From contig NZ_FSRS01000001.1 of the NCBI RefSeq assembly GCF_900142935.1, forward strand, positions 2,800,001 through 2,864,000: a stretch of 64,000 nucleotides of DNA. Reading direction: 5' to 3'. The notes beneath the pieces were generated by a model that was not told the DNA's origin, did not search any database, and was given only the letters and a program-made list of their open reading frames with translations. Below, piece after piece: positions 10,501 to 20,058 of this stretch. The first letter of the stretch is position 1, and each line of letters opens with the position of its first letter. Origin of the DNA: Rhodovulum sp. ES.010 (lineage in GTDB: Bacteria > Pseudomonadota > Alphaproteobacteria > Rhodobacterales > Rhodobacteraceae). The translations under genes and the position numbers were made by a program.

Positions 10501-10843
10501 CAGCACCGCGCCGGGATTTTTGCAAGCGGCCCCCTTCGCCTCTGTGTTCGAGTATGACCTGCCCGGCACGTCAGTTCTTGTCGTGGACGTGCGCCGGATG
10601 CCTTGCCGGATGTCAGCGGTGTGCCGTTGCGCCCCGGTCGCATGACGGAGCGGCCCCGTTGCCTTGCGCGGCGGTCGGTCGCATACTTTACCCGGTCGCG
10701 CTTCGCCCTATTGCTCTTGAGGGTCGGGCGGGGGCGATGCCGTGCGGCAACGGTCGTGACGCAGGAGACACGGAGAGCAAGCGGCACCGGTCGGTGCAGG
10801 GCCTGCACGAGAATCACCAGGACATCCGGGGAGATCACACCCA
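10501..10843. other. Gene-free interval upstream of the solute-binding protein gene
   Basis: About 340 bases with no frame that looks coding. The right end holds GGGGAG about 12 bases before the ATG at 10844. No clear promoter boxes or repeats could be read. Confidence 0.4.
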
Positions 10844-12493
10844 ATGCAAGACTACGACGCCCGCCAGGCGCGGCCCCACCCGGCCGCTCGCCTTTTCGCG
10901 CGCGAGCACATGGCCGGAGCGATGAACCGGCGCGAGTTCCTGGGCCGGGCCACCGCTCTCGGCCTCTCGGCCGGCGCCGCCTACGGCTTGATCGGCCTGC
11001 CCGCCCCGGCCCGTGCGCAGGCAACCCCGCAGACGGGTGGCACGCTGCGCATCCAGACCAGCTGCCGCGAGTTGAAGGACCCGCGCACCTATGACTGGCC
11101 CGAGATGGCCAACCAGACGCGCGGCATCGTCGAGTATCTCGCCGAGGTTCTGCGCGACGGCACGCTGGCCCCGGTTCTGCTGGAAAGCTGGGAGGCCAAT
11201 GCCGACGCCACCGAATACACCTTGAACGTTCGCCAGGGCGTCAAGTGGAACAACGGCGACGACTTCACCGCCGAGGACGTCGCCGCCAACATCGTCGGCT
11301 GGTGCGATGGGTCGGTCGAGGGCAACTCGATGGCCACCCGCATGGCCGCCCTGGTCGCCGACGGCGCGGCCGCCGAGGGCGCGGTCGAGGTGGTGGACAG
11401 CCACACCGTCCGGCTTCGGCTGGCCTACCCGGACGGCACGCTGATGTTCGGTATGGCCGACTACCCCGCCGCGATCATGCACCGCGACAGGATCGGCACC
11501 TCGGTGCTCGATCACGGCATCGGCACCGGCGCCTACATGTTCGACGAGTTTCGCGTGGGCGAGCGGGTCGTGCTGGTGAAGAACCCGGACCACAGCTATT
11601 GGGGCGAGGCCTGGCTCGACCGGGTCGAGATGCTGGACTACGGCACCGACCCGGCCGCGTGGCTGGCCGGCGCGGACTCCGACGAGTTCGACATGGTCTA
11701 CGAAACCACGGCCGACTTTCTGGACATCTTCGATTCGCTCGGCTGGGTGCGGAGCGAGATCGGCACCGCCGCGACCGTGGTGATCCGCCCCAACCAGGAG
11801 GCCGAGATCGACGGCGCGCGGCCTTATGCCGATGTCCGCGTGCGCCGCGCCCTGCAATTGGCGGTCGACAACCGGGTGCCGCTGGAACTGGGCCTGTCGA
11901 ACCACGGCGCGCTGTCGAACAACAACTACCACGTGGCGCCGGGCGTCAACCCGGACCATGCGCAGATCCCGGGCCATGACCGCGATGTGGACGAGGCCCG
12001 CCGCCTGATGGAAGAGGCGGGCATGCTGGAGTTCGAGCACGAGCTGATCTCGATCGACGACGGGTTCATCAAGGCCACCACCGACGCGGTGGCCGCGCAG
12101 CTGCGCGATGCGGGCTTCAAGGTCAAGCGCACGGTCATGCCCGGCTCGACCTTCTGGAACGACTGGACGAAATATCCGTTCTCCTCGACCAACTGGGGCC
12201 ATCGCGAAACCGGCATCCAGTCGCTGAACCTCGCCTACCACTCGACCGCCACCTGGAACGAGGCGGGGTTCCGCTCCGAGGCGTTCGATGGGCTGCTGGC
12301 CCAGGCGACCGCGATCGCGGACAACACCGCGCGGCAAGAGGTCATGGCCGAGCTGGAGCAGATGATGGTGGACGAGGGCGTCGCGATCATCCCCTACTTC
12401 CGAACGATCTTCCGGCACTACACGGACGGCCTGATCGGGGCGGAGCAGCACCCGAAATACGAGATCAACATTCACCGGATCGGCTGGGCCTGA
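10844..12493 (+). CDS. Family 5 extracellular solute-binding protein, Tat-exported
   Basis: Periplasmic binding component of a peptide/nickel/opine-type ABC importer. The 549-residue protein has a twin-arginine signal (NRREFLGRATALGLSAGAA, cleavage after PARAQA), then the family 5 features GGTLRI, LAPVLLESWEANADATEYT and VKWNNGDDFTAEDV. The real start could be the in-frame ATG nearer the twin-arginine (MNRREFL, 10922); 10844 gives an extended N-region. No permease or ATPase gene lies next to it, so it is an orphan binding protein and its substrate is unknown. Confidence 0.9.
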   Translation: MQDYDARQARPHPAARLFAREHMAGAMNRREFLGRATALGLSAGAAYGLIGLPAPARAQATPQTGGTLRIQTSCRELKDPRTYDWPEMANQTRGIVEYLAEVLRDGTLAPVLLESWEANADATEYTLNVRQGVKWNNGDDFTAEDVAANIVGWCDGSVEGNSMATRMAALVADGAAAEGAVEVVDSHTVRLRLAYPDGTLMFGMADYPAAIMHRDRIGTSVLDHGIGTGAYMFDEFRVGERVVLVKNPDHSYWGEAWLDRVEMLDYGTDPAAWLAGADSDEFDMVYETTADFLDIFDSLGWVRSEIGTAATVVIRPNQEAEIDGARPYADVRVRRALQLAVDNRVPLELGLSNHGALSNNNYHVAPGVNPDHAQIPGHDRDVDEARRLMEEAGMLEFEHELISIDDGFIKATTDAVAAQLRDAGFKVKRTVMPGSTFWNDWTKYPFSSTNWGHRETGIQSLNLAYHSTATWNEAGFRSEAFDGLLAQATAIADNTARQEVMAELEQMMVDEGVAIIPYFRTIFRHYTDGLIGAEQHPKYEINIHRIGWA

Positions 12494-12858
12494 CCCGGTC
12501 ACCGGGCAGGGGGCGCGCAGGCGGCAGTCCGGTCGAGCGGACCGGGGCTGCCGCCGCCCGGCCCGGCGGGCCTGCCGGCCTCGGCGCGGTTCGCGCGCTG
12601 CACATGTAACCGGCTTTGCGTGGCCGGCGGGGTTGCGCGGTGGGCAGCGCGCATTTCCCGCGGGTCCGGCAGCGTTTGCGCCTCGGCTGGCGCGGTGGAG
12701 CTGTTGCAGGATCGACGGGAACGCCGCGGGGCCGAGACCGTTGCCCGTCGGCGGGATGTCGGAAAGCGGCGCGTCTGCGGCGCTGCGGCGACGGCACCGC
12801 GGGCTCTGCCGTGCCATGGCCGGGTCACGACCGGCGGACGGCAGCAGGGGAAGGATCG
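12494..12858. other. Gene-free interval with a GC-rich hairpin
   Basis: A hairpin at 12520-12555 pairs GGCGGCAG with CTGCCGCC and, inside it, CCGGTC with GACCGG; it has no T tract but is well placed to end the binding-protein transcript. The rest shows nothing recognisable until the GGGGAAGG RBS of the next gene at 12847-12854. Confidence 0.5.
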
Positions 12859-14151
12859 ATGATCCAGGTGTTATCCGGCGTTTGGGCGCTTCTCGTCGGG
12901 ATCGTGCTCATCATGCTCGGCAACGGCATGCATTTCACGCTGATCGGGTTGCGCGGCGGCATCGAGGGGTTCTCGGCCGCGGAACTGGCCGTCATCACGT
13001 CGGGCTATTTCGTGGGCTTCCTGTCGGGCGCGCGCCTGACGCCGCGCCTGATCCGGCGCGTCGGGCATGTGCGCGTCTTCGCGGCGCTGGGCAGCTTCAT
13101 GTCGGCGGGGCTGATCGCCTTCACGCTGCTGCCCGAGCCCTGGGCCTGGACGATCCTGCGCGTTCTTCTGGGCTTCTGCATGTCGGGCATCTACGTCGCG
13201 GCCGAAAGCTGGCTGAACAACGCCGCCACCAACGAGACGCGCGGCAAGGTGCTGTCGGCCTACATGATCGCGCAGACGCTGGGCATCATCGGGGCACAGG
13301 GCCTCCTGACGCTGGGCGACGCGGCGACCGCGGGGCTGTTCATCGGCGCCTCGATCCTGGTCTCGATCTCCTTTGCGCCGATCCTGCTGTCGGCCACCCC
13401 GGTCCCCGCGGTCGAGGTCGCGCGCCCGATGTCGTTGCGCGATCTGTTCGCGGGCTCGCCGCTGGGGACGGCGGGGATCTTCCTTCTCGGCAGCATCTAC
13501 GCAACGCAGGCGGGCATGGGCGCCGTCTTCGGCAGCCAGATCGGGATGACGGCCTCGCAGATCGCGCTCTTCGTGGCGATGCTGTTCGCGGGCGCGCTGG
13601 TCCTGCAATACCCCGTCGGCTGGCTCTCGGACCGGGTGGACCGGCGCAAGCTGATCTTCGGGGCGGCGCTGCTGGGCGCGACGTCCTGCGGGCTCGGCTG
13701 GCTGGCCGGCAGCGGCATGGCACCGGTGGGCGGCGGCGGGCTCTGGCCGCTGATGGCCGCGGCATTCCTTGCCGGGGGGGTCACGACGCCGCTTTACGCG
13801 CTGCTTCTGGCCTATACCAACGACTTCCTGTCGGCCGAGGAAATGCCGGCCGCCTCGGGCGGGCTGGTCTTCACCTTCGGGCTCGGCGCCATCTTCGGCC
13901 CGCTGGCGACGGGCTGGGCGATGAACGGCTTCGGGCCCTTCGCGTTCTGGCCGGTTCTCGGGGCGACATTCTTTGTCCTGGCGCTCTACGCGCTCTATCG
14001 CATGAGCCAGCGGGCGGCCGCCCCGGCCGAAGAGACCGAAAGTTATCTCGGCGTGCTTCCCACCGCTTCCGTCGTCGCGGTCGAAGCCGCCGGGGCCTGG
14101 GCCGCCGAGCAGGCCGAGGCCGAACGCCAGGCGCAGGACGACCCGGCCTGA
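12859..14151 (+). CDS. MFS transporter, YcaD-like
   Basis: Major facilitator superfamily secondary transporter with 12 predicted helices; substrate not deducible. The 430-residue product resembles the YcaD/UPF0226 group: GMHFTLIGLRG near the start, GYFVGFLSGARLTPRLIRRVGH (loop 2-3), a long helix segment with YVAAESWLNNAATNETRGK, and QYPVGWLSDRVDRRKLI for loop 8-9. It ends with an acidic/Gln-rich cytoplasmic tail. ATG 12859 follows GGGGAAGG; upstream in-frame sequence is not membrane-like. Confidence 0.88.
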   Translation: MIQVLSGVWALLVGIVLIMLGNGMHFTLIGLRGGIEGFSAAELAVITSGYFVGFLSGARLTPRLIRRVGHVRVFAALGSFMSAGLIAFTLLPEPWAWTILRVLLGFCMSGIYVAAESWLNNAATNETRGKVLSAYMIAQTLGIIGAQGLLTLGDAATAGLFIGASILVSISFAPILLSATPVPAVEVARPMSLRDLFAGSPLGTAGIFLLGSIYATQAGMGAVFGSQIGMTASQIALFVAMLFAGALVLQYPVGWLSDRVDRRKLIFGAALLGATSCGLGWLAGSGMAPVGGGGLWPLMAAAFLAGGVTTPLYALLLAYTNDFLSAEEMPAASGGLVFTFGLGAIFGPLATGWAMNGFGPFAFWPVLGATFFVLALYALYRMSQRAAAPAEETESYLGVLPTASVVAVEAAGAWAAEQAEAERQAQDDPA

Positions 14152-14281
14152 CCGCGCGACGGCGGGCTCCCGCGCCGAAGGACCCGCCGCCGCGGGTTGC
14201 CGCGGGCCCGCCGCGCGGGCATTCTCGCGGCGCACCCGGAACGTCCGGCCACCGCCGGGCGACGTGTCGGAGGCCCACGCA

Positions 14282-15052
14282 ATGCCCAAGGCGACTGGCG
14301 CCGCCGCCCGACACCGCAGACCGCATGCGGCGGCCATCGGCCGGTCGCTGGACATCTACTATCGGGACACGGATCGGACCGCGCGCATGGACCGGCTGCA
14401 TGCCGCCTTCGTCACGCCGGGCGCGCCGGTTTTCGATATCGGGGCGCATGTCGGCGACCGCACCGGCAGTTTCCTGCGGCACGGGGCGTCCGTCGTCGCG
14501 CTGGAGCCGCAGCCGCAGGTCTTTCGTGCCCTGCGCCTGATCCACGGGCGCCACCCCGCCGCGGTGTTGCTGCCTGCGGCCGCCGGTGCCGCGCCGGGCA
14601 CGCTCACGCTGCATCTCAACACGCGCAATCCCACCGTTTCCACCGTGGCGCCGGGCTTCCTGTCCGCGGCCGCCGATGCGCCGGGCTGGCGGGACGAGGT
14701 CTGGGACGGGACGGTCACCGTTCCGGTCGTCACGCTCGACCTGCTGATCGCACGCCACGGCCTGCCCGCCTTCGTCAAGATCGACGTGGAGGGCCATGAA
14801 CCGGCGGTGTTGCAGGGGCTGAGCGCCCCGTTGCCCGCCCTGTCCTTCGAGTTCACCACGATCCAGCGCCGCGCCGCCCATGCCTGCATCGCGCGGCTGG
14901 GCGCCCTGGGGCGCTACGCCTACAACCTCAGCCTGGGCGAAGAGCACCGGCTGCGCCATGACGTCTGGCTGACCGCGGCGGAGATGCAGGCCGAACTCGA
15001 CGCGCTGCCCGAGACCGCGAACTCGGGCGATGTCTACGCAAGGCGGGTCTGA
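14282..15052 (+). CDS. FkbM-family methyltransferase
   Basis: SAM-dependent methyltransferase of the FkbM type, usually acting on sugar or polyketide hydroxyls; substrate unknown. The 256-residue product has motif I FDIGAHVGDRTGSFLRHG, the acidic post-I VVALEPQPQVFRALR, and the FkbM signature VKIDVEGHEPAVLQGL about two thirds along. ATG 14282 has CGGAGG 8 bases upstream; a GTG at 14264 is less likely. No surrounding polysaccharide genes help to define the substrate. Confidence 0.88.
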   Translation: MPKATGAAARHRRPHAAAIGRSLDIYYRDTDRTARMDRLHAAFVTPGAPVFDIGAHVGDRTGSFLRHGASVVALEPQPQVFRALRLIHGRHPAAVLLPAAAGAAPGTLTLHLNTRNPTVSTVAPGFLSAAADAPGWRDEVWDGTVTVPVVTLDLLIARHGLPAFVKIDVEGHEPAVLQGLSAPLPALSFEFTTIQRRAAHACIARLGALGRYAYNLSLGEEHRLRHDVWLTAAEMQAELDALPETANSGDVYARRV

Positions 15053-15163
15053 AACGGCCGCGGATCGGGCGCCCTGGGGCCGTGTGCGGTCCCCGGTGCC
15101 GGGGCGGGTGCAATTGCGAGTCCGGCGGTATAGGCTGCCTCGCGAAAGGGAGGAGAACCATCC

Positions 15164-16591
15164 ATGCGTTTACCAGTTTTCGCCGGCCTCGCCGCGCTGG
15201 CGGCCCTGCACGTCGCCCCGGCCCATGCCGACACGGCGTGCACGGCCCTGACGGGCACCGTATTTCCCGCAGGCCATGTCACCAGCGCCCGGGTCATGCC
15301 GGAAGCCGACGGCCTGCCCGCCTATTGCGAGGTGCGGGCGACAGCGCTGCCCGCCATCTCGATCGAGGTGCGCCTGCCGATGGAGGGATGGAACGGCAAG
15401 TATTACCAGGCCGGCTGCGGCGGGTTCTGCGGCATCCTCGGCCGCGCCGATGCGGGCTCGGGCTGGATCAACGCGATGCGGCCCGGGCTGGAACGCGGCT
15501 ATGCCACCGCGACCTCAGACAGCGGGCATCACGGGCTGTCGGTCGTCGACGCAAGCTGGGCGGACCACAACCCGCAGGCCGAACGCGACTGGGGCTGGCG
15601 CTCGATCGGCGAGACGAACCGGGTGGCGGGCCACCTGATCGACGCGTTCTACGGCGAGCCGGCGGAACAGGCGATCTTCCAGGGCTGCTCCACCGGCGGG
15701 CGCATGGCGCACATGGCGGCGCTGCGCTACCCCGAGATGTTCGACGGCATCATCTCGGGCGCGCCGGCGATGGACTATACCGGGCTCGTGGCGACCGCGC
15801 TCAGCTGGTTCATGCAGGCCAATACCGACGCGGACGGCACCCCGATTCTCAAGCCCGGCAAGGAGGCGCTGGTGGGCGAGGCGGTGCTGGCGCAATGCGA
15901 CGGGGCCGACGGCGCCGAGGACGGGCTGATCGCCGACCCGCGCGCCTGCGATGTCGACCTGTCGGGTCTGGCCTGCACCGACGCGGCGGCCGAGGATTGC
16001 CTGACCGAGGCCGAGCTGGGGGTCATCGCCAAGTGGCGCGAGGGGCCGCGGAATGCGGCGGGCGACCAGCTCTACCCCGGTGGCATCCCCGAAGGATCGG
16101 AGCCGTTCTGGGGCCTGTGGCTGACCGGCCTTCCGGGCGGCGGGGGCAAGCTCAACCATGCCTTCGCGGCGAATTTCGGGGCCTACATGGCCTTCGCGGA
16201 CGATCCCGGCGCGGGCTGGGCGCCCACGGATTTCGATTTCGAGACCGACCCGGCGCGGCTTGCCGCGATGGCCTCGGTCTACAACGCCGACGACCCGGAT
16301 ATCTCGGCCTTTCGCGCGGCGGGCGGCAAGATGATCGTCTGGCACGGCTGGGCCGACGCGATCGTCACGCCCTACAAGACCGTGGACTGGTACGAGAAGG
16401 CCGCCGAGGTCGCGGGCGGGGAAGACGCGCTGAACGAAAACGTGGCGCTCTTCATGGTCCCGGGCCTCGACCATTGCGGGCTGCAGCCGGGGCCGACGGG
16501 GCTGAGCCAGGCCGATCTCGACCCGCTGACGCCGCTTGAGGCGTGGCTGGCCGACGGCACCGCGCCGCGCTCGATCATGGCGGCGGAGTAG
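15164..16591 (+). CDS. Tannase/feruloyl esterase family hydrolase, exported
   Basis: Periplasmic or secreted serine esterase. The 475-residue product begins with a signal peptide (MRLPVFAGLAALAALHVAPAHA-D). The nucleophile is in GCSTGGR; the acid is in WHGWADAIVTP and the histidine in GLDHCG. A cysteine sits directly beside the Ser (CS) and directly after the His (HC), the CS-D-HC arrangement typical of this family, in which the two Cys form a disulfide. Further Cys pairs support export. The TRAP transporter downstream could import the released acid, but that is an inference from position only. Confidence 0.9.
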   Translation: MRLPVFAGLAALAALHVAPAHADTACTALTGTVFPAGHVTSARVMPEADGLPAYCEVRATALPAISIEVRLPMEGWNGKYYQAGCGGFCGILGRADAGSGWINAMRPGLERGYATATSDSGHHGLSVVDASWADHNPQAERDWGWRSIGETNRVAGHLIDAFYGEPAEQAIFQGCSTGGRMAHMAALRYPEMFDGIISGAPAMDYTGLVATALSWFMQANTDADGTPILKPGKEALVGEAVLAQCDGADGAEDGLIADPRACDVDLSGLACTDAAAEDCLTEAELGVIAKWREGPRNAAGDQLYPGGIPEGSEPFWGLWLTGLPGGGGKLNHAFAANFGAYMAFADDPGAGWAPTDFDFETDPARLAAMASVYNADDPDISAFRAAGGKMIVWHGWADAIVTPYKTVDWYEKAAEVAGGEDALNENVALFMVPGLDHCGLQPGPTGLSQADLDPLTPLEAWLADGTAPRSIMAAE

Positions 16592-16915
16592 CGCGGCGCG
16601 GCCGGGCGGGGCGCCGGGCCTTTCACGCCGCTAAGCGCTGGACAGTCGCGGGCGGGACGTTAGGCTCCGTCCAACCGGTCGGGGGAGAGAGAATCGACGG
16701 GCCCTCGGACAGCTTCTGGCGGTCCGCGACGGGAGGAAGACCAGAGGTTCACGAACGCCCCGGACCGGGTGTCGCGGCGACGGCTGACCGCCCCGACATC
16801 CGGGGGCCGCCGCGCGGGGAACGCTCCGCGGCGCTTGCGAAACGAAAATCGGCCGCGCCCGGACAGAACAGGCTCCGGGACGCGCCAGGGAGGAAACGGG
16901 GGAGGGCAGTCGCAC
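16592..16915. other. Gene-free interval upstream of the TRAP operon
   Basis: About 320 GC-rich bases with no convincing frame. The last 15 bases hold the GGAGG RBS (16901-16905) of the TRAP small permease. A frame continuous with that gene runs back to 16769 but is Arg/Pro-rich and unlike DctQ proteins. I see nothing else in it. Confidence 0.4.
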
Positions 16916-17413
16916 GTGTTACGCGCGCTCGGATGGATCAACGAGGCGGTCGGACGGGTCATCGCGATCCTCGCGATCGTCTTCGCCGCGATCATCGTCT
17001 ACGACGTGATCCTGCGTTACGCGTTCAACGACCCCACGCGCTGGGCGTTCGACGTGACCAAGCAGATGTTCGGCTTCTACTTCATCTTGCTGGGGGGCTA
17101 CGCGCTGCGCCACCAGGCGCATGTGCGGGTCGACCTGTTGACCGAGACGCTGCGCCACGGCGCGCGCCGCTGGGTCGATGCGGCGGGCTACATCCTGTTC
17201 TTCTTCCCCTTCGCCTGGGTGTTCCTGACCCGCACCTACGATTTCGCGGCCACCTCCTGGGCGCAGGGCGAAACGACCTACGGCGCGGTGCAGATCCCCG
17301 TCTATCCGCTGAAGGCGGCGATGTGCGTCGCCGCGGCGCTCCTGCTGCTGCAGGGGATCATCGAATTCCTGAAACTCGTTCTCAACCGGCCGGGCGATCT
17401 CTATGGGTCCTGA
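16916..17413 (+). CDS. TRAP transporter small permease (DctQ)
   Basis: Four-helix inner-membrane subunit of a Na+-driven tripartite ATP-independent periplasmic transporter. From GTG 16916 the protein is 165 residues, normal for DctQ, beginning MLRALGWINEAVGRVIAI. Family features include YDVILRYAFNDPTRWAFDVT (helix 1 end and loop) and the GGYALRHQAHVRVDLL segment. GGAGG lies 10 bases upstream of the GTG. The stop overlaps the start of the large permease by 11 bases. Confidence 0.88.
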   Translation: MLRALGWINEAVGRVIAILAIVFAAIIVYDVILRYAFNDPTRWAFDVTKQMFGFYFILLGGYALRHQAHVRVDLLTETLRHGARRWVDAAGYILFFFPFAWVFLTRTYDFAATSWAQGETTYGAVQIPVYPLKAAMCVAAALLLLQGIIEFLKLVLNRPGDLYGS

Positions 17414-18731
17414 ATATATCGCGCTTTTCATGTTCGGGATGCTGCTCGTCGGCCTTCTGATGGGGCATCCGCTGGCCTTCGTCCTCGGCGGGACGGCCGT
17501 GGCCGGCGCGATCGTCGCCGGCAAGCCGATGGTGCTGGGCATCGTGGTCAACCGCGTCTTCGGCGACGTGCTCGACAATTACACCCTGATCGCGATTCCG
17601 CTGTTCGTGCTGATGGCCCGCTTCCTGTCGGACTCGGGCGTGACCGACAAGATGTTCGAGTCGTTGCGGCTTCTGACGGCGGGCGTGCATGGCGGGCTGG
17701 CCCTGGCGGTGGTGTTCATCTCGATCCTGCTGGCCGCGACCACCGGCATCATCGGCGCCTCGATCACCGTGATCGGCTTCATGGCGCTCAGGCCGATGCT
17801 GCAATACGGCTACAGCCCGACGCTGACGACCGGCGTGATCGCCGCCTCGGGCTGCCTCGGCATCCTGATCCCGCCCTCGATCATGCTGATCCTGATGGCG
17901 AGCTATTCGCCGCTCTCGGTGGGCGAGCTTTTCGCAGGCTCGATGGTGCCCGGCGTGCTGCTGGGACTCGTCTATGCCGGCTGGGTGGCGCTGGTCGCGG
18001 CCTTCCGCCACGACATGGCGCCGCCCGTGCCCGCCGACGACAAGATCAGCCGCCCGGCGCTCCTCCGCATGCTGATCCTCGAGGCGGTGCCGCCGCTGGT
18101 GCTGATCCTCGGCATCCTCGGCTCGCTGCTGGCGGGCATCGCCACCGCGACCGAGGCCTCGGCCATCGGTGTCTTTCTCGCGCTCGGCATCGTGATCCTG
18201 CGCGGGCGCTTCGAGCTGAAGACCTTCTACGGCGCGCTGATCGAGACGGCGCGCACTTCGGCGATGATCCTGTTCATCGTGGTCGGGGCCACGGCGTTTA
18301 CCGGCGTCTTCAACATCACCGGGGGCCTGCGCGCCACGCAGGAGATCATCCGCGGCCTGGAGATGGAGCCCTGGATGCTCATCACCATGATGATGTTCAT
18401 CGTGTTCATCCTCGGCGCCTTCCTCGACTGGACCGGGATCGTGCTGCTGTCCTTCCCGATCTTCCTGCCCATCGTGCAGGAGATGGACGTGAGCCTTCTG
18501 TGGTTCGTCGTTCTGATGGCGGTGGTGCTTCAGACCTCGTTCCTGACGCCGCCCTTCGGCTATGCGCTCTTCTATCTCAGGGCGATCGCACCGAAGGAGG
18601 TGAAGACCACGCATATCATCCAGGGGGTCCTGCCCTTCATCGGGCTGATCCTGGTGATGTGCCTGCTCGTGGCGTTCTTTCCGGGCCTCGTGACGTGGCT
18701 GCCCGAGGCGCTCTATGGCGAGGGCCGATGA
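17403..18731 (+). CDS. TRAP transporter large permease (DctM)
   Basis: Main transmembrane translocation subunit, about 12 helices, 442 residues. Family landmarks: FMFGMLLVGLLMGHPLAFVLGG at the N-terminus, YTLIAIPLFVLMARFLSDSGV, GIIGASITVIGFMALRPML, the GILIPPSIMLILMASYS re-entrant segment, and ILGAFLDWTGIVLLSFPIFLPI late in the protein. Translationally coupled to the small permease by an 11-base overlap and followed after 71 bases by the binding-protein gene. Confidence 0.93.
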   Translation: MGPEYIALFMFGMLLVGLLMGHPLAFVLGGTAVAGAIVAGKPMVLGIVVNRVFGDVLDNYTLIAIPLFVLMARFLSDSGVTDKMFESLRLLTAGVHGGLALAVVFISILLAATTGIIGASITVIGFMALRPMLQYGYSPTLTTGVIAASGCLGILIPPSIMLILMASYSPLSVGELFAGSMVPGVLLGLVYAGWVALVAAFRHDMAPPVPADDKISRPALLRMLILEAVPPLVLILGILGSLLAGIATATEASAIGVFLALGIVILRGRFELKTFYGALIETARTSAMILFIVVGATAFTGVFNITGGLRATQEIIRGLEMEPWMLITMMMFIVFILGAFLDWTGIVLLSFPIFLPIVQEMDVSLLWFVVLMAVVLQTSFLTPPFGYALFYLRAIAPKEVKTTHIIQGVLPFIGLILVMCLLVAFFPGLVTWLPEALYGEGR

Positions 18732-18802
18732 CGGCCCTGCCCGACAACAACCAGAAGAGGCCTCCAAGGCCCCACCCCCAGTAATTATCAGGAGGATTAC
18801 CG

Positions 18803-19882
18803 ATGCGATCCACACTCTTCGGAACGGCGGTGGCCGCGCTGGCCGCGCTGCCCGCAGTCGCCCAGGAGAACTGGACGATGACCACCACCTGGCCGTCGTC
18901 GCTCGAACTGATCGAAACCGACCGGCATTTCGTCGACCTCGCCAACAAGCTGACCGAGGGCGAGCTGACCATCGAGTTCTACGAGGGCGGCTCGCTCGTG
19001 CCGGCGGGCGAGGTGTTCGGCGCGGTGCAGTCGGGCACCGTGCAGGCCGGGGCCGACTGGCCGGGCTACTGGGCCGGGCGCGACGCGGCGTTCTCGCCGC
19101 TGGCCACCACGCCCAGCCTGTTCAACGCGGTCGACTACGTGAACTGGATCCAGCAATGGGGCGGCGCCGATCTCTACAACGAGATCTACGGCAATTTCGA
19201 CATGGTCTACCTGCCCTACGGCGTGACCAACAACGAATCCGGCTTCCGCACCAACGAGCCGATCGTCAGCCTCGACGACCTCCAGGGCAAGCGGCTGCGG
19301 GTCTCGGGCCTCGAACAGGGCAAGCTTCTGGAACGGCTCGGCGGCAGCCAGGTCTCGATGGCCGGCGGCGAGATCTACCAGGCGCTGGAACGCGGCGTGA
19401 TCGACGGCGGCGAATTCTCGACCCCCAATGTCGACTGGTCGGCGGGCTTCCAGCAGGTCACCGGCTACTGGGCGACGCCCGGCTGGCACCAGTCGGCCTC
19501 GGTCTTTGGCGTGATGATCAACAAGTCCGCCTGGGACGCGCTCGGCCCCGAGACCCGGGAAAAGCTGCAGATCGCCGCGGACGCGACGCTTCTGTGGTCG
19601 CTGGCCTTCACCGAGAAGCGCGCGACCGAGGCCTATGCCAAGTTCGAGGAGGCGGTCGAGATCAACCGCTATGACGACGCGATGCTGGAGCAGGTGCAGC
19701 AGATGGCCAACGAGGTGATCGTCGAGACGGCCTGCGAGAACCCGAACTCGGCCAAGGTCTATCTCAGCCAGCTCGAATACCTCGCGGACTACGCCCGCTG
19801 GCGCGACGCCTCGGCGCCGTTCAACCTCGGCCGCACGCCCGACGGCCCGGATATCGAGGCGGTGCGCGACTGCGTGCAGTAG
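18803..19882 (+). CDS. TRAP transporter substrate-binding protein (DctP/TakP-like)
   Basis: Periplasmic substrate-binding component. The 359-residue protein has a short signal peptide (MRSTLFGTAVAALAALPAVA-Q), then WTMTTTWPSSLELIE, VSLDDLQGKRLRVSG, the DctP signature GGEIYQALERGVIDGGE and PGWHQSASVFGVMINK. GGEIYQAL...G and PGWH segments are like TakP, the 2-keto-acid-binding protein of Rhodobacter sphaeroides, so a 2-oxo acid or related carboxylate is my best guess. AGGAGGATT precedes the ATG. Gene order Q-M-P differs from the more common P-Q-M. Confidence 0.9.
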   Translation: MRSTLFGTAVAALAALPAVAQENWTMTTTWPSSLELIETDRHFVDLANKLTEGELTIEFYEGGSLVPAGEVFGAVQSGTVQAGADWPGYWAGRDAAFSPLATTPSLFNAVDYVNWIQQWGGADLYNEIYGNFDMVYLPYGVTNNESGFRTNEPIVSLDDLQGKRLRVSGLEQGKLLERLGGSQVSMAGGEIYQALERGVIDGGEFSTPNVDWSAGFQQVTGYWATPGWHQSASVFGVMINKSAWDALGPETREKLQIAADATLLWSLAFTEKRATEAYAKFEEAVEINRYDDAMLEQVQQMANEVIVETACENPNSAKVYLSQLEYLADYARWRDASAPFNLGRTPDGPDIEAVRDCVQ

Positions 19883-19898
19883 GCCGCGCGCCCGCGCA

Positions 19899-19928
19899 GA
19901 CGGGGCCGGGCCCGCGCCCGGCCCCGTC
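19899..19928 (+). terminator. GC-rich hairpin ending the TRAP operon
   Basis: Perfect 12-bp inverted repeat (19899-19910 and 19917-19928) with a 6-base loop, 17 bases after the binding-protein stop. There is no T tract, so termination may need Rho or the hairpin may protect the mRNA 3' end. Confidence 0.6.
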
Positions 19929-20058
19929 GCACCGGCGGGTCCCGCGGCGCGCCCGAACGCTCGTGCGGCGCGCGGGACATTGAGATTTGCCGACCCCGAT
20001 GCTATCTTTCACCCATGCCCAGCGTCGGGGCGCAGACGGCGCGCAGCGTAGGAGGACA

